Shown in pieces: positions 22,877 to 35,000 of a stretch of 64,000 nucleotides of DNA. A program made the position numbers and the translations under genes. The notes beneath the pieces were generated by a model, which saw only the letters and a program-made list of their open reading frames with translations, was not told where the DNA came from and did not search any database. The DNA is from Calliopsis andreniformis (lineage: Eukaryota > Arthropoda > Insecta > Hymenoptera > Andrenidae). The stretch lies in assembly GCF_051401765.1 (NCBI RefSeq), contig NW_027480468.1, positions 2,728,001 to 2,792,000 of the forward strand. Reading direction: 5' to 3'. Within the stretch, counting starts at the first letter, position 1. Each line of letters opens with the position of its first letter.

Positions 22877-25084
22877 GAATTGAGGGTATTCTATTCAGGA
22901 TTGAGGATTGTCACCTGATTGTACAGGACTGAGGGCTGGAGATTGAGGATTCAGGATCGAGGATTCAGAATTGAGGTTTGAGGACTGAGGATTGAGGATT
23001 GAGGATTGAAGATTGAGTATTGAGGATTGAAGATTGAGGATTGAGGATTGAAGATTGAGGATTGGTTATTGAGGATTGAAGAATGAGGACTGAGGGTTGA
23101 GTATTGAGAATTGAGGATTGAAGATTGAGTATTGAGGATTTAAGATTGCGGATTGAGGTCTGAGGATTGAGGATTGAGGATTGAGGATTGCGTGTTGAGG
23201 ATTGAAGATTGAAGATTGAGCATTGAGGACTGAGGATTAAAGACTGAGTATTGAGGATTGAAGATTGAATATTGATGATTGAAGATTGAGGATTGAGGAC
23301 TGAGGATTGAGGATTGAGGATTGAGGATTGCGTGTTGAGGATTGAAGATTGAAGATTGAGCATTGAGGACTGAGGATTAAAGACTGAGTATTGAGGATTG
23401 AAGATTGAATATTGATGATTGAAGATTGAGGATTGAGTATTGAGTGTTGCGGATTGAGGACGAGGACTGAGGGTTGAGTATTGATGTTTGAGGTCTGAGG
23501 ATTGAGGATTGAGGATTGAGAATTGAGGATTGAGGAATGAGGATTGAAGATTGAGGATTGGTTATTGAGGATTGAAGAATGATGACTGAGGGTTGAGGAT
23601 TGAGGATTGAGGATTGAGGTTTGTGGATTGATGATTGAGTATTGAGGATTGAAGGTTGAGAATTGAGGATTGAGGATTGAGGATTGAGGATTGATGATTG
23701 AGGATTGGGGACTGAGTGTTGAGGTTTGAGTGATGAGAATTGATGTTTGTGGATAGAGATTTAAAGATTACAGATTCAGTATTGAGTATTGAAAACTGTG
23801 AATTGATGATATTCTATTGAGGATTGAGAATTGACAACTGATTGTTGAGGACTGAGGTCTGAAGATTGAGGATTCACGATTGAGGATTCAGGATTGAGGT
23901 TTGAGGACTGAGGATTGAGGATTGAGGAGAGAGGATTGAGGATTGAGGATTGAGGATTGAAGATTGGGTATTGGGTATTGCTGATTGAACATTGAGGAAT
24001 GAGGATTGAGGATTGAGGATTGAGAATTGAGGACTGAAGATTGAATGTTGATGATTGAAGATTGAGGATTGAGGATTGAGCGTTGTGGATTGAGGACGAG
24101 GACTGAGGGTTGAGTATTGATGTTTGAGGTCTGAGGATTGAGGATTGAGGGTTGAGGATTGAGGATTGAGGATTGAAGATTGAGGATTAAGGATTGAGTA
24201 TTGAGGATTGAAGATTGAGGATTGATGATTGAGGATTGAGGATTGAGGATTGAGGATTGAGGATTGAGGATTGAGTATTGAAGATTGAGGATTGATGACA
24301 GAGGATTGAGGATTGAGGATTGAGGATTGAGTATTCTGGATTGAGGATTGAAGATTGAGGATTGAGGATTGAGGATTGAGGATTATAGATTGAGTATTGA
24401 GGATTGAAGGTTGAGAATTGAGGTTTGAGGATTGAACGTTGAGGACTGAGTGTTGAGGGTTGAGTGATGAGAATTGATGTTTGTGGATAGTGATTTGAAG
24501 ATTGCAGATTGAGTATTGAGTATTGAAAATTGTGAATTGAGGATATTCTATTGAGGATTGAGGATTGTGACCTGATTGTTGAGGACTGAGGGCTGAAGAT
24601 TGAGGATTCAGGATTGAGAATTCAGAATTGAGGTTTGAGGACTGAGGATTGAAGATTGAGGATTGAATATTGAGTATTGAGGATTGAATATTGCGGATTG
24701 AGGACTGAGGATTGAGGATTGAGGATTGAGGATTGCGGGTTGAGGATTGAAGATTGAAGATTCAGGATTGAGGACTGAGGATTAAAGATTGAGTATTGAG
24801 GATTGAAGATTGATGATTCATGATTGAGGATTGAGGATTGAGTATTGAGGATTGAGGATTGAGGATTTAGTGTTGAAGATTGAGGATTGATGATTGAGGA
24901 TTGAGGATTTAAGATTGAGTATTGAGGATTGAAGATTGAGAATTGAGGATTGAGGATTGAACATTGAGGACTGAGTGTTGAGTGTTGAGTGATGAGAACT
25001 GATGTTTGTGGATGGAGATTTGAAGATTGCAGATTGAGTATTGAGTATTGAAAACTGTGAATTGAGGATATTCTACTGAGGATT
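22877..25084 (+). repeat. Copy of 4795-6862 (offset 18082, then 18222)
   Basis: Anchors 23742, 24476 and 25001 pair with 5520, 6254 and 6779 at offset 18222. The offset is 18082 before 23155. The 140-bp increase is a local tandem duplication of 20 heptads at 23155-23434. The match stops inside the A2 core at about 25085. Confidence 0.82.
23155..23434 (+). repeat. 140-bp tandem duplication (two units of 20 heptads)
   Basis: Units 23155-23294 and 23295-23434 both contain GCGTGTT, GAGCATT, AAAGACT and GAATATT in the same order. The first opens with GAGGTCT and the second with GAGGACT. The presumed source at 5073-5212 has one unit. The duplication is also present at 33566-33845, so it predates the 10,411-bp duplication. 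Confidence 0.85.
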
Positions 25085-28000
25085 GAGAATTGACAACTGA
25101 TTGTTGAGGACTGAGGTCTGAACATTGAGGATTCAGGATTGAGGTTTGAGGACTGAGGATTGAGGATTGAGGAGAGAGGATTGAGGATTGAGGATTGAGG
25201 ATTGAAGATTGAGAATTGGGTATTGCTGATTGAACATTGAGGAATGAGGATTGAGGATTGAGGATTGAGGATTGAGGACTGGAGATTGAATGTTGATGAT
25301 TGAAGATTGAGGATTGAGGATTGAGCGTTGTGGATTGAGGACGAGGACTGAGGGTTGAGTATTGATGTTTGAGGTCTGAGGATTGAGGATTGAGGGTTGA
25401 GGATTGAGGATTGAGGATTGAAGATTGAGGATTAAAGATTGAGTATTGCGGATTGAAGATTGAGGATTGATAATTGAGGATTGAGGATTGAGGATTGAGG
25501 ATTGGGGATTGAGGATTGAGTATTGAAGATTGAGGATTGATGATAGAGGATTGAGGATTGAGGATTGAGGATTGAGTATTCTGGATTGAGGACTGAAGAT
25601 TGAGGATTGAGGATTGAGGATTATAGATTGAGTATTGAGGATTGAAGGTTGAGAATTGAGGATTGAGGATTGAACATTGAGGACTGAGTGTTGAGGGTTG
25701 AGTGATGAGAATTGATGTTTGTGGATAGTGATTTGAAGATTACAGATTGAGTATTGAGTATTGAAAACTGTGAATTGAGGATATTCTATTGAGGATTGAG
25801 GATTGAGGATTGAGGATTGAGTATTGAAGATTGAATATTGATGATTGAAGATTGAGGATTGAGGATTGAGGGTTGCGTATTGAGGACGAGGACTGAGGGT
25901 TGAGTATTGATGTTTGAGGTCTGAGGATTGAGGATTGAGGATTGAGAATTGAGGATTGAGGAATGAGGATTGAAGATTGAGGATTGGTTATTGAGGATTG
26001 AAGAATGAGGACTGAGGGTTGAGGATTGAGGATTGAGGATTGAGGTTTGAGGATTGATGATTGAGTATTGAGGATTGAAGGTTGAGGATTGAGGATTGAG
26101 GATTGAGGATTGAGGATTGATGATTGAGGATTGGGGACTGAGTGTTGAGGTTTGAGTGATGAGAATTGATGTTTGTGGATAGAGATTTAAAGATTACAGA
26201 TTCAGTATTGAGTATTGAAAACTGTGAATTGATGATATTCTATTGAGGATTGCGAATTGACAACTGATTGTTGAGGACTGAGGTCTGAAGATTGAGGATT
26301 CACGATTGAGGATTCAGGAATGAGGTTTGAGGACTGAGGATTGAGGATTGAGGAGAGAGGATTGAGGATTGAGGATTGAGGATTGAAGATTGAGGATTGG
26401 GTATTGCTGATTGAACATTGAGGAATGAGGATTGAGGATTGAGGATTGAGAATTGAGGACTGGAGGTTGAATGTTGATGATTGAAGATTGAGGATTGAGG
26501 ATTGAGCGTTGTGGGTTGAGGACGAGGACTGAGGGTTGAGTATTGATGTTTGAGGTCTGAGGATTGAGGATTGAGGGTTGAGGATTGAAGATTGAGGATT
26601 AGGGACTGAGTGTTGAGGGTTGAGTGATGAGAATTGATGTTTGTGGATAGAGATTTGAAGATTGCAGATTGAGTATTGCGTATGGAAAGCTCTGAACAGA
26701 GGATACTCTAGTGAGGATTGAGGATTGACCACTCATTGTTGAGGACTGAGGGCTGAAGATTGAATATTGATGATTGAAGATTGAGGATTGAGGATTGAGG
26801 GTTGCGGATTGAGGACGAGGACTGAGGGTTGAGTATTGATGTTTGAGGTCTGAGGATTGAGGATTGAGGATTGAGAATTGAGGATTGAGGAATGCGGATT
26901 GAAGATTGAGGATTGGTTATTGAGGATTGAAGAATGAGGACTGAGGGTTGAGGATTGAGGATTGAGGATTGAAGATTGAGTATTGAGGATTTGAGATTGC
27001 GGATTGAGGACTGAGGATTGAGGATTGAGGATTGAGGATTGCGGGTTGAGGATTGAAGATTGAAGATTGAGGACTGAGGACTGAGGATTAAAGACTGAGT
27101 ATTGAGGATTGAAGATTGAGGATTGATGATTGAGGATTGAGGATTGAGTATTGAGGATTGAGGATTGGGTATTGCGGATTGAACATTGAGGATTGAGGAT
27201 TGAGGATTGAGGATTGAGGATTGAGGATTGAGGATTGTGGATTGGGTATTGCGGATTGAACATTGAGGATTGAGGATTGAGTACTGAGGATTGAGGATTG
27301 AGGATTGAGGATTGAGGATTGGGTATTGCGGATTGAACATTGAGGATTGAGGATTGAGGATTGAGGATTGAGGATTGAGGACTGAAGATTGAATATTGAT
27401 GATTGAAGATTGAGGATTGAGGATTAAGTGTTGTGGATTGAGGACGAGGACTGAGGGTTGAGTATTCATGTTTGAGGTCCGAGGATTGAGGATTGAGGAT
27501 TGAACATTGAATATTGATGATTGAAGATTGAGGAGTGAGGATTGAGGGTTGTGGATTGAGGACGAGGACTGATGGTTGAGTATTGATGTTTGAGGTCTGA
27601 GGATTGAGGATTGAGAATTGAAGGTTGAGGATTGAGGATTGAGTATTGAGGATTGAGGTTGAGGGCTGAGGGCTGAAGATTGAGGTTTAAGGGCTGAGGA
27701 CTGAGGATTGAGGATTGAGAATTGAGGATTGAGGATTGAGGATTGAAGATTGAGGATTGGGTATTGAGGAATGAAGTATGAGTATTGAGGATTCAGGATT
27801 GAGGATTGAGGATTGAAGATTGAATATTGAGGTTTGAAGACTGACGATTGATGGTTGAGGATTGAGGATTGAGGATTGAGGATTGAGGATTGAGGGTTGA
27901 GGATTGAGGATTGAGAGTTGAGGATTGAAGATTGAGGATTGAAGATTGAGGATTGGGTATTGAGGATTGAGGATTGAGGATTTAAGATTGAGTATTGAGG

Positions 28001-29600
28001 ATTGAAGATTGAGAATTGAGGATTGAGGATTGAACATTGAGGACTGAGTGTTGAGTGTTGAGTGATGAGAACTGATGTTTGTGGATAGAGACTTGAAGAT
28101 TGCAGATTGAGTATTGAGTATTGAAAACTGTGAATTGAGGATATTCTACTGAGGATTGAGGATTGTCACCTGATTGTTCAGGACTGAGGGCTGGTGATTG
28201 AGGATTCAGGATCGAGGATTCAGAATTGAGGTTTGAGGACTGAGGATTGAGGATTGAGGATTGAGGATTGAAGATTGTGTATTGAGGATTGAAGATTGAG
28301 GATTGAGGATTGAGGGTTGAGGATTGAGGATTGAAGATTGAGGATTGGGGACTGAGTGTTGAGGGTTGAGTGATGAGAATTGATGTTTGTGGGTAGAGAT
28401 TTGAAGATTGCAGATTGAGTATTGCGTATGGAAACCTCTGGACAGAGGATACTCTAGTGAGGATTGAGGATTGACAACTGATTGTTGAGGACTGAGGGCT
28501 GAAGATTGAGGATTCAGGATTGAGGATTCAGGATTGTGGTTTGAGGACTGAGGATTGAGGATTGAGTATTGAGGATTGATGATTGAGGATTGAGGATTGA
28601 AGATTGAGGATTGGGTATCGAGGATTGAACATTGAGGATTGAGGATTGAGGATTGAGGATTGAGGATTGAGTATTGAGTATTGAAGATTGAATATTGATG
28701 ATTGAAGATTGAGGATTGAGGATTGAGGGTTGCGGATTGAGGACGAGGACTGAGGGTTGAGTATTGATGTTTGAGGTCTGAGGATTGAGGATTGAGGATT
28801 GAGAATTGAGGATTGAGGAATGAGGATTGATGATTGAGGATTGGGGACTGAGTGTTGAGGTTTGAATGATGAGAATTGATGTTTGTGGATAGAGATTTAA
28901 AGATTACAGATTGAGTATTGAGTATTGAAAACTGTGAATTGATGATATTCTATTGAGGATTGAGAATTGACAACTGATTGTTGAGGACTGAGGTCTGAAG
29001 ATTGAGGATTCAGGATTGAGGTTTGAGGACTGAGGATTGAGGATTGAGGAGAGAGGATTGAGGATTGAGGATTGAGGATTGAAGATTGAGAATTGGGTAT
29101 TGCTGATTGAACATTGAGGAATGAGGATTGAGGATTGAGGATTGAGGATTGAGGACTGGAGATTGAACGTTGATGATTGAAGATTGAGGATTGAGGATTG
29201 AGCGTTGTGGATTGAGGACGAGGACTGAGGGTTGAGTATTGATGTTTGAGGTCTGAGGATTGAGGATTGAGGGTTGAGGATTGAGGATTGAGGATTGAAG
29301 ATTGAGGATTAAAGATTGAGTATTGAGGATTGAAGATTGAGGATTGATGATTGAGGATTGAGGATTGAGGATTGAGGATTGAGGATTGAGGATTGAGTAT
29401 TGAAGATTGAGGATTGATGATAGAGGATTGAGGATTGAGGATTGAGGATTGAGTATTCTGGATTGAGAATTGAAGATTGAGGATTGAGGATTGAGGATTG
29501 AGGATTATAGATTGAGTATTGAGGATTGAAGGTTGAGAATTGAGGATTGAGGATTGAACATTGAGGACTGAGTGTTGAGGGTTGAGTGATGAGAATTGAT
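25085..29600 (+). repeat. Copy of 8479-12980 (offset 16606, later 16613 and 16627)
   Basis: Anchors 25714, 26168, 26636, 28074 and 28382 lie exactly 16606 bp after 9108, 9562, 10030, 11468 and 11776. The offset becomes 16613 by 28690 and 16627 by 29416, steps of one and two heptads. Nineteen hexamers between matching points predict remainder 2 for 16606 modulo 7, as observed. Confidence 0.85.
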
Positions 29601-30417
29601 GTTTGTGGATAGTGATTTGAAGATTGCAGATTGAGTATTGAGTATTGAAAATTGTGAATTGAGGATATTCTATTGAGGATTGAGGATTGTCACCTGATTG
29701 TTGAGCACTGAGGACTGAAGATTGAGGATTCAGGATTGAGAATTCAGAATTGAGGTTTGAGGACTGAGGATTGAAGATTGAGGATTGAAGATTGAGTATT
29801 GAGGATTGAATATTGCGGATTGAGGACTGAGGATTGAGGATTGAGGATTGAGGATTGCGGGTTGAGGATTGAAGATTGAAGATTCAGGATTGAGGACTGA
29901 GGATTAAAGATTGAGTATTGAGGATTGAAGATTGATGATTGGTGATTGAGGATTGAGGATTGAGTATTGAGGATTGAGGATTGAGGATTGGGTATTGAAG
30001 ATTGAGGATTGATGATTGAGGATTGAGGATTGAAGATTGAGGATTGGGTATTGAGGATTGAGGATTGAGGATTTAAGATTGAGTATTGAGCATTGAAGGT
30101 TGAGAATTGAGGATTGAGGATTGAACATTGAGGACTGAGTGTTGAGTGCTGAGTGATGAGAACTGATGTTTGTGGATGGAGATTTGAAGATTGCAGATTG
30201 AGTATTGAGTATTGAAAACTGTGAATTGAGGATATTCTACTGAGGATTGAGGATTGTCTCCTGATTGTTCAGGACTGAGCGCTGGAGATTGAGGATTCAG
30301 GATCGAGGATTCAGAATTGAGGTTTGAGGACTGAGGATTGAGGATTGAGGATTGAGGATTGAAGATTGAGTATTGAGGATTGAAGATTGAGGATTGAGGA
30401 TTGAGGGTTGAGGATTG

Positions 30418-32090
30418 ACGATTGAAGGTTGAGGACTGTGGATTGAGGATTGAAAATTGACGATTGTGGATTGTGGATTGAGGATTGAGGATTGAACATT
30501 GAGGACTGAGTGTTGAGGGTTGAGTGATGAGAATTGATGTTTGTGGATAGAGGCTTGAAGGTTGCAGATTGTGAATTGAGCATTGAAAACTGTGAATTGA
30601 GGATATTCTGTTGAGGATTCAGGATTGACAACTGATTGTTGAGGACTCAGGGCTGAAGATTCAGGATTCAGGATTGAGGATTCAGAATTGAGGTTTGAGG
30701 GCTGAGGACTGAGGATTGAGGATTGAGAATTGAGGATTGAGGATTGAGTATTGAAGGTTGAGGATTGGGTATTGATGATTGAAGAATGAGGATTGAGGAT
30801 TGAGGATTGAGGATTGAGGATTGAAGATTGAGTATTGAGGTTTGAAGGCTGACGATTGAGGGTTGAGGATTGAGGATTGAGGATTGAGGATTGAGTATTG
30901 ATGATTGAGTATTGAGGATTGAAGGTTGAGGATTGAGGATAGAGGATTGAGGATTGAATATTGAAGATTGGGGACTGATTGTTGAGGGTTGAGTGATGAG
31001 AATTGGTGCTTGTGGATAGAGATTTAAAGATTGCAGATTCAGTATTGAGTATTGAAAACTGTGAATTGATGATATTCTATTGAGGATTGAGAATTGACAA
31101 CTGATTGTTGAGGACTGAGTTCTGAAGATTGAGGATTCAGGATTGAGGTTTCAGGATTGAGGTTTGAGGACTGAGGATTGAGGATTGAGGATTGAGGGTT
31201 GAGGATTGAGGATTGAGGATTGAGGATTGAGGATTGAGGGTTGAGGATTAAGGATTGAGAATTGAGGACTGAGGATTGAGGATTGAGGATTGAGTATTGA
31301 AGATTGAGGATTGATGATTGAGGATTGAGGATTGAAGATTGAGGATTGGGTATTGAGGATTGAGGATTGAGGATTTAAGATTGAGTATTGAGGATTGAAG
31401 ATTGAGAATTGAGGATTGAGGATTGAACATTGAGGACTGAGTGTTGAGTGTTGAGTGATGAGAACTGATGTTTGTGGATGGAGATTTGAAGATTGCAGAT
31501 TGAGTATTGAGTATTGAAAACTGTGAATTGGGGATATTCTACTGAGGATTGAGGATTGTCTCCAGATTGTTCAGGACTGAGGGCTGGAGATTGAGGATTC
31601 AGGATCGAGGATTCAGAATTGAGGTTTGAGGACTGAGGATTGAGGATTGAGGATTGAGGATTGAAGATTGAGTATTGAGGATTGAAGATTGAGGATTGAG
31701 GATTGAGGGTTGAGGATTGAGGATTGAAGATTGAGGATTAGGGACTGAGTGTTGAGGGTTGAGTGATGAGAATTGAAGTTTGTGGATAGAGATTTGAAGA
31801 TTACAGATTGAGTATTGCGTATGGAAAGCTCTGAACAGAGGATACTCTAGTGAGGATTGAGGATTGACAACTCATTGTTGAGGACTGAGGGCTGAAGATT
31901 GAGGATTCAGGATTGAGGATTCAGGATTGTGGTTTGAGGACTGAGGATTGAGGATTGAGGATTGAGGATTGATGATTGAGGATTGAGGATTGAAGATTGA
32001 GGATTAGGTATCGAGGATTGAACATTGAGGAATGAGGATTGAGGATTGAAGATTGATGATTGATGATTGAGGATTGAGGATTGAGTATTG
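30418..32090 (+). repeat. 1.7-kb A5-A4b-A2-A3 block, copy 1
   Basis: Anchors are A5 at 30536, A4b at 31005, A2 at 31467 and A3 at 31775. The block contains no hexamer. It is repeated at 42407-44087 (offset 11992) and again within 50646-52440. Both of its edges coincide with the edges of the 8.7-kb duplicated blocks, so it sits between the two copies as a complete module. Confidence 0.85.
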
Positions 32091-35000
32091 AGGATTGAGG
32101 ATTGAGTATTGCGTGTTGAGGATTGAAGATTGAAGATTGAGGATTGAGGACTGAGGATTAAAGACTGAGTATTGAGGATTGAAGATTGAGGATTGATGAT
32201 TGAGGATTGAGGATTGAGTATTGAGGATTGAGGATTGAGGATTGAGTATTGAAGATTGAGGATTGATGATTGAGGATTGAGGATTGAGGATTGAGGATTG
32301 GGTATTGAGGATTCAGGATTTAGGATGCAGAATTGATGTTTGAGGTGTGAGGATTGAGGATTGAGGATTGAAGATTGAGGTTTGAGGATTGAGGATTGAG
32401 GATTGAGGACTGAGGATTGAGGATTGAGGAATGAGCATTGACGATTGAAGATTGAGGACTGTGGATTGAGGATTGAAAATTGACGATTGTGGATTGTGGA
32501 TTGAGGATTGAGGATTGAACATTGAGGACTGAGTGTTGAGGATTGAGTGATGAGAATTGATGTTTGTGGATAGAGATTTGTAGATTGCAGATTGAGTATT
32601 GAGTATTGAAAACTGTGAATTGAGGATATTCTATTGAGGATTGAGGTTTGTCACCTGATTGTTCAGGACTGGGGGGTGGAGATTGAGGATTCAGGATTGC
32701 GGATTCAGGATTGAGGTTTGAGTACTGAGGATTGAGGATTGAGGATTGAAGATTGAGTATTGAGGATTGAAGATTGAGGATTGAGGATTGAGGGTTGAGG
32801 ATTGAGGATGAGGGCTGAGGGTTGAGGATTGAGGTTTAAGGACTGAGGACTGAGGATTGAGGATTGAGAATTGAGGATTGAGGATTGAGGATTGAAGATT
32901 GAGGATTGGGTATTGAGGATTGAAGGATGAGGATTGAGGATTGAGGATTGAGGATTGAGGATTGAAGATTGAATATTGAGGTTTGAAGACTGACGATTGA
33001 GGGTTGAGGATTGAGGATTGAGGATTGAGGATTGAGGGTTGAGGATTAAGGATTGAGAATTGAGGATTGAGGATTGAGGATTGAGGATTAAAGATTGAGG
33101 ATTGGGTATTGAGGATTGAGGATTGAGTATTTAAGATTGAGTATTGAGGATTGAAGATTGAGGATTGAGGATTGAGGATTGAGGATTGAACATTGAGGAC
33201 TGAGTGTTGAGTGTTGAGTGATGAGAATTGATGTTTGTGGATAGAGATTTGAAGATTGCAGATTGAGTATTGAGTATTGAAAACTGTGAATTGAGGGTAT
33301 TCTATTCAGGATTGAGGATTGTCACCTGATTGTACAGGACTGAGGGCTGGAGATTGAGGATTCAGGATCGAGGATTCAGAATTGAGGTTTGAGGACTGAG
33401 GATTGAGGATTGAGGATTGAAGATTGAGTATTGAGGATTGAAGATTGAGGATTGAGGATTGAAGATTGAGGATTGGTTATTGAGGATTGAAGAATGAGGA
33501 CTGAGGGTTGAGTATTGAGAATTGAGGATTGAAGATTGAGTATTGAGGATTTAAGATTGCGGATTGAGGTCTGAGGATTGAGGATTGAGGATTGAGGATT
33601 GCGTGTTGAGGATTGAAGATTGAAGATTGAGCATTGAGGACTGAGGATTAAAGACTGAGTATTGAGGATTGAAGATTGAATATTGATGATTGAAGATTGA
33701 GGATTGAGGACTGAGGATTGAGGATTGAGGATTGAGGATTGCGTGTTGAGGATTGAAGATTGAAGATTGAGCATTGAGGACTGAGGATTAAAGACTGAGT
33801 ATTGAGGATTGAAGATTGAATATTGATGATTGAAGATTGAGGATTGAGTATTGAGTGTTGCGGATTGAGGACGAGGACTGAGGGTTGAGTATTGATGTTT
33901 GAGGTCTGAGGATTGAGGATTGAGGATTGAGAATTGAGGATTGAGGAATGAGGATTGAAGATTGAGGATTGGTTATTGAGGATTGAAGAATGATGACTGA
34001 GGGTTGAGGATTGAGGATTGAGGATTGAGGTTTGTGGATTGATGATTGAGTATTGAGGATTGAAGGTTGAGAATTGAGGATTGAGGATTGAGGATTGAGG
34101 ATTGATGATTGAGGATTGGGGACTGAGTGTTGAGGTTTGAGTGATGAGAATTGATGTTTGTGGATAGAGATTTAAAGATTACAGATTCAGTATTGAGTAT
34201 TGAAAACTGTGAATTGATGATATTCTATTGAGGATTGAGAATTGACAACTGATTGTTGAGGACTGAGGTCTGAAGATTGAGGATTCACGATTGAGGATTC
34301 AGGATTGAGGTTTGAGGACTGAGGATTGAGGATTGAGGAGAGAGGATTGAGGATTGAGGATTGAGGATTGAAGATTGGGTATTGGGTATTGCTGATTGAA
34401 CATTGAGGAATGAGGATTGAGGATTGAGGATTGAGAATTGAGGACTGAAGATTGAATGTTGATGATTGAAGATTGAGGATTGAGGATTGAGCGTTGTGGA
34501 TTGAGGACGAGGACTGAGGGTTGAGTATTGATGTTTGAGGTCTGAGGATTGAGGATTGAGGGTTGAGGATTGAGGATTGAGGATTGAAGATTGAGGATTA
34601 AGGATTGAGTATTGAGGATTGAAGATTGAGGATTGATGATTGAGGATTGAGGATTGAGGATTGAGGATTGAGGATTGAGGATTGAGTATTGAAGATTGAG
34701 GATTGATGACAGAGGATTGAGGATTGAGGATTGAGGATTGAGTATTCTGGATTGAGGATTGAAGATTGAGGATTGAGGATTGAGGATTGAGGATTATAGA
34801 TTGAGTATTGAGGATTGAAGGTTGAGAATTGAGGTTTGAGGATTGAACGTTGAGGACTGAGTGTTGAGGGTTGAGTGATGAGAATTGATGTTTGTGGATA
34901 GTGATTTGAAGATTGCAGATTGAGTATTGAGTATTGAAAATTGTGAATTGAGGATATTCTATTGAGGATTGAGGATTGTGACCTGATTGTTGAGGACTGA

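Larger units (their letters stand above)
21680..30417 (+). repeat. 8.7-kb block, first copy of the 10,411-bp-offset duplication
   Basis: This block has core order A2, A2, A4, A1, A2/A4 chimera, A1-like, A4, A3, A2, A3, A4, A1, A2 and holds twelve hexamers. All anchors recur 10411 bp later. It is itself a fusion: 22877-25084 resembles 4795-6862, and 25085 to about 29600 resembles 8479 to about 12980. Rare private variants such as GTGACCT near 24567 and GCGAATT near 26252 are present in both copies. Confidence 0.9.
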
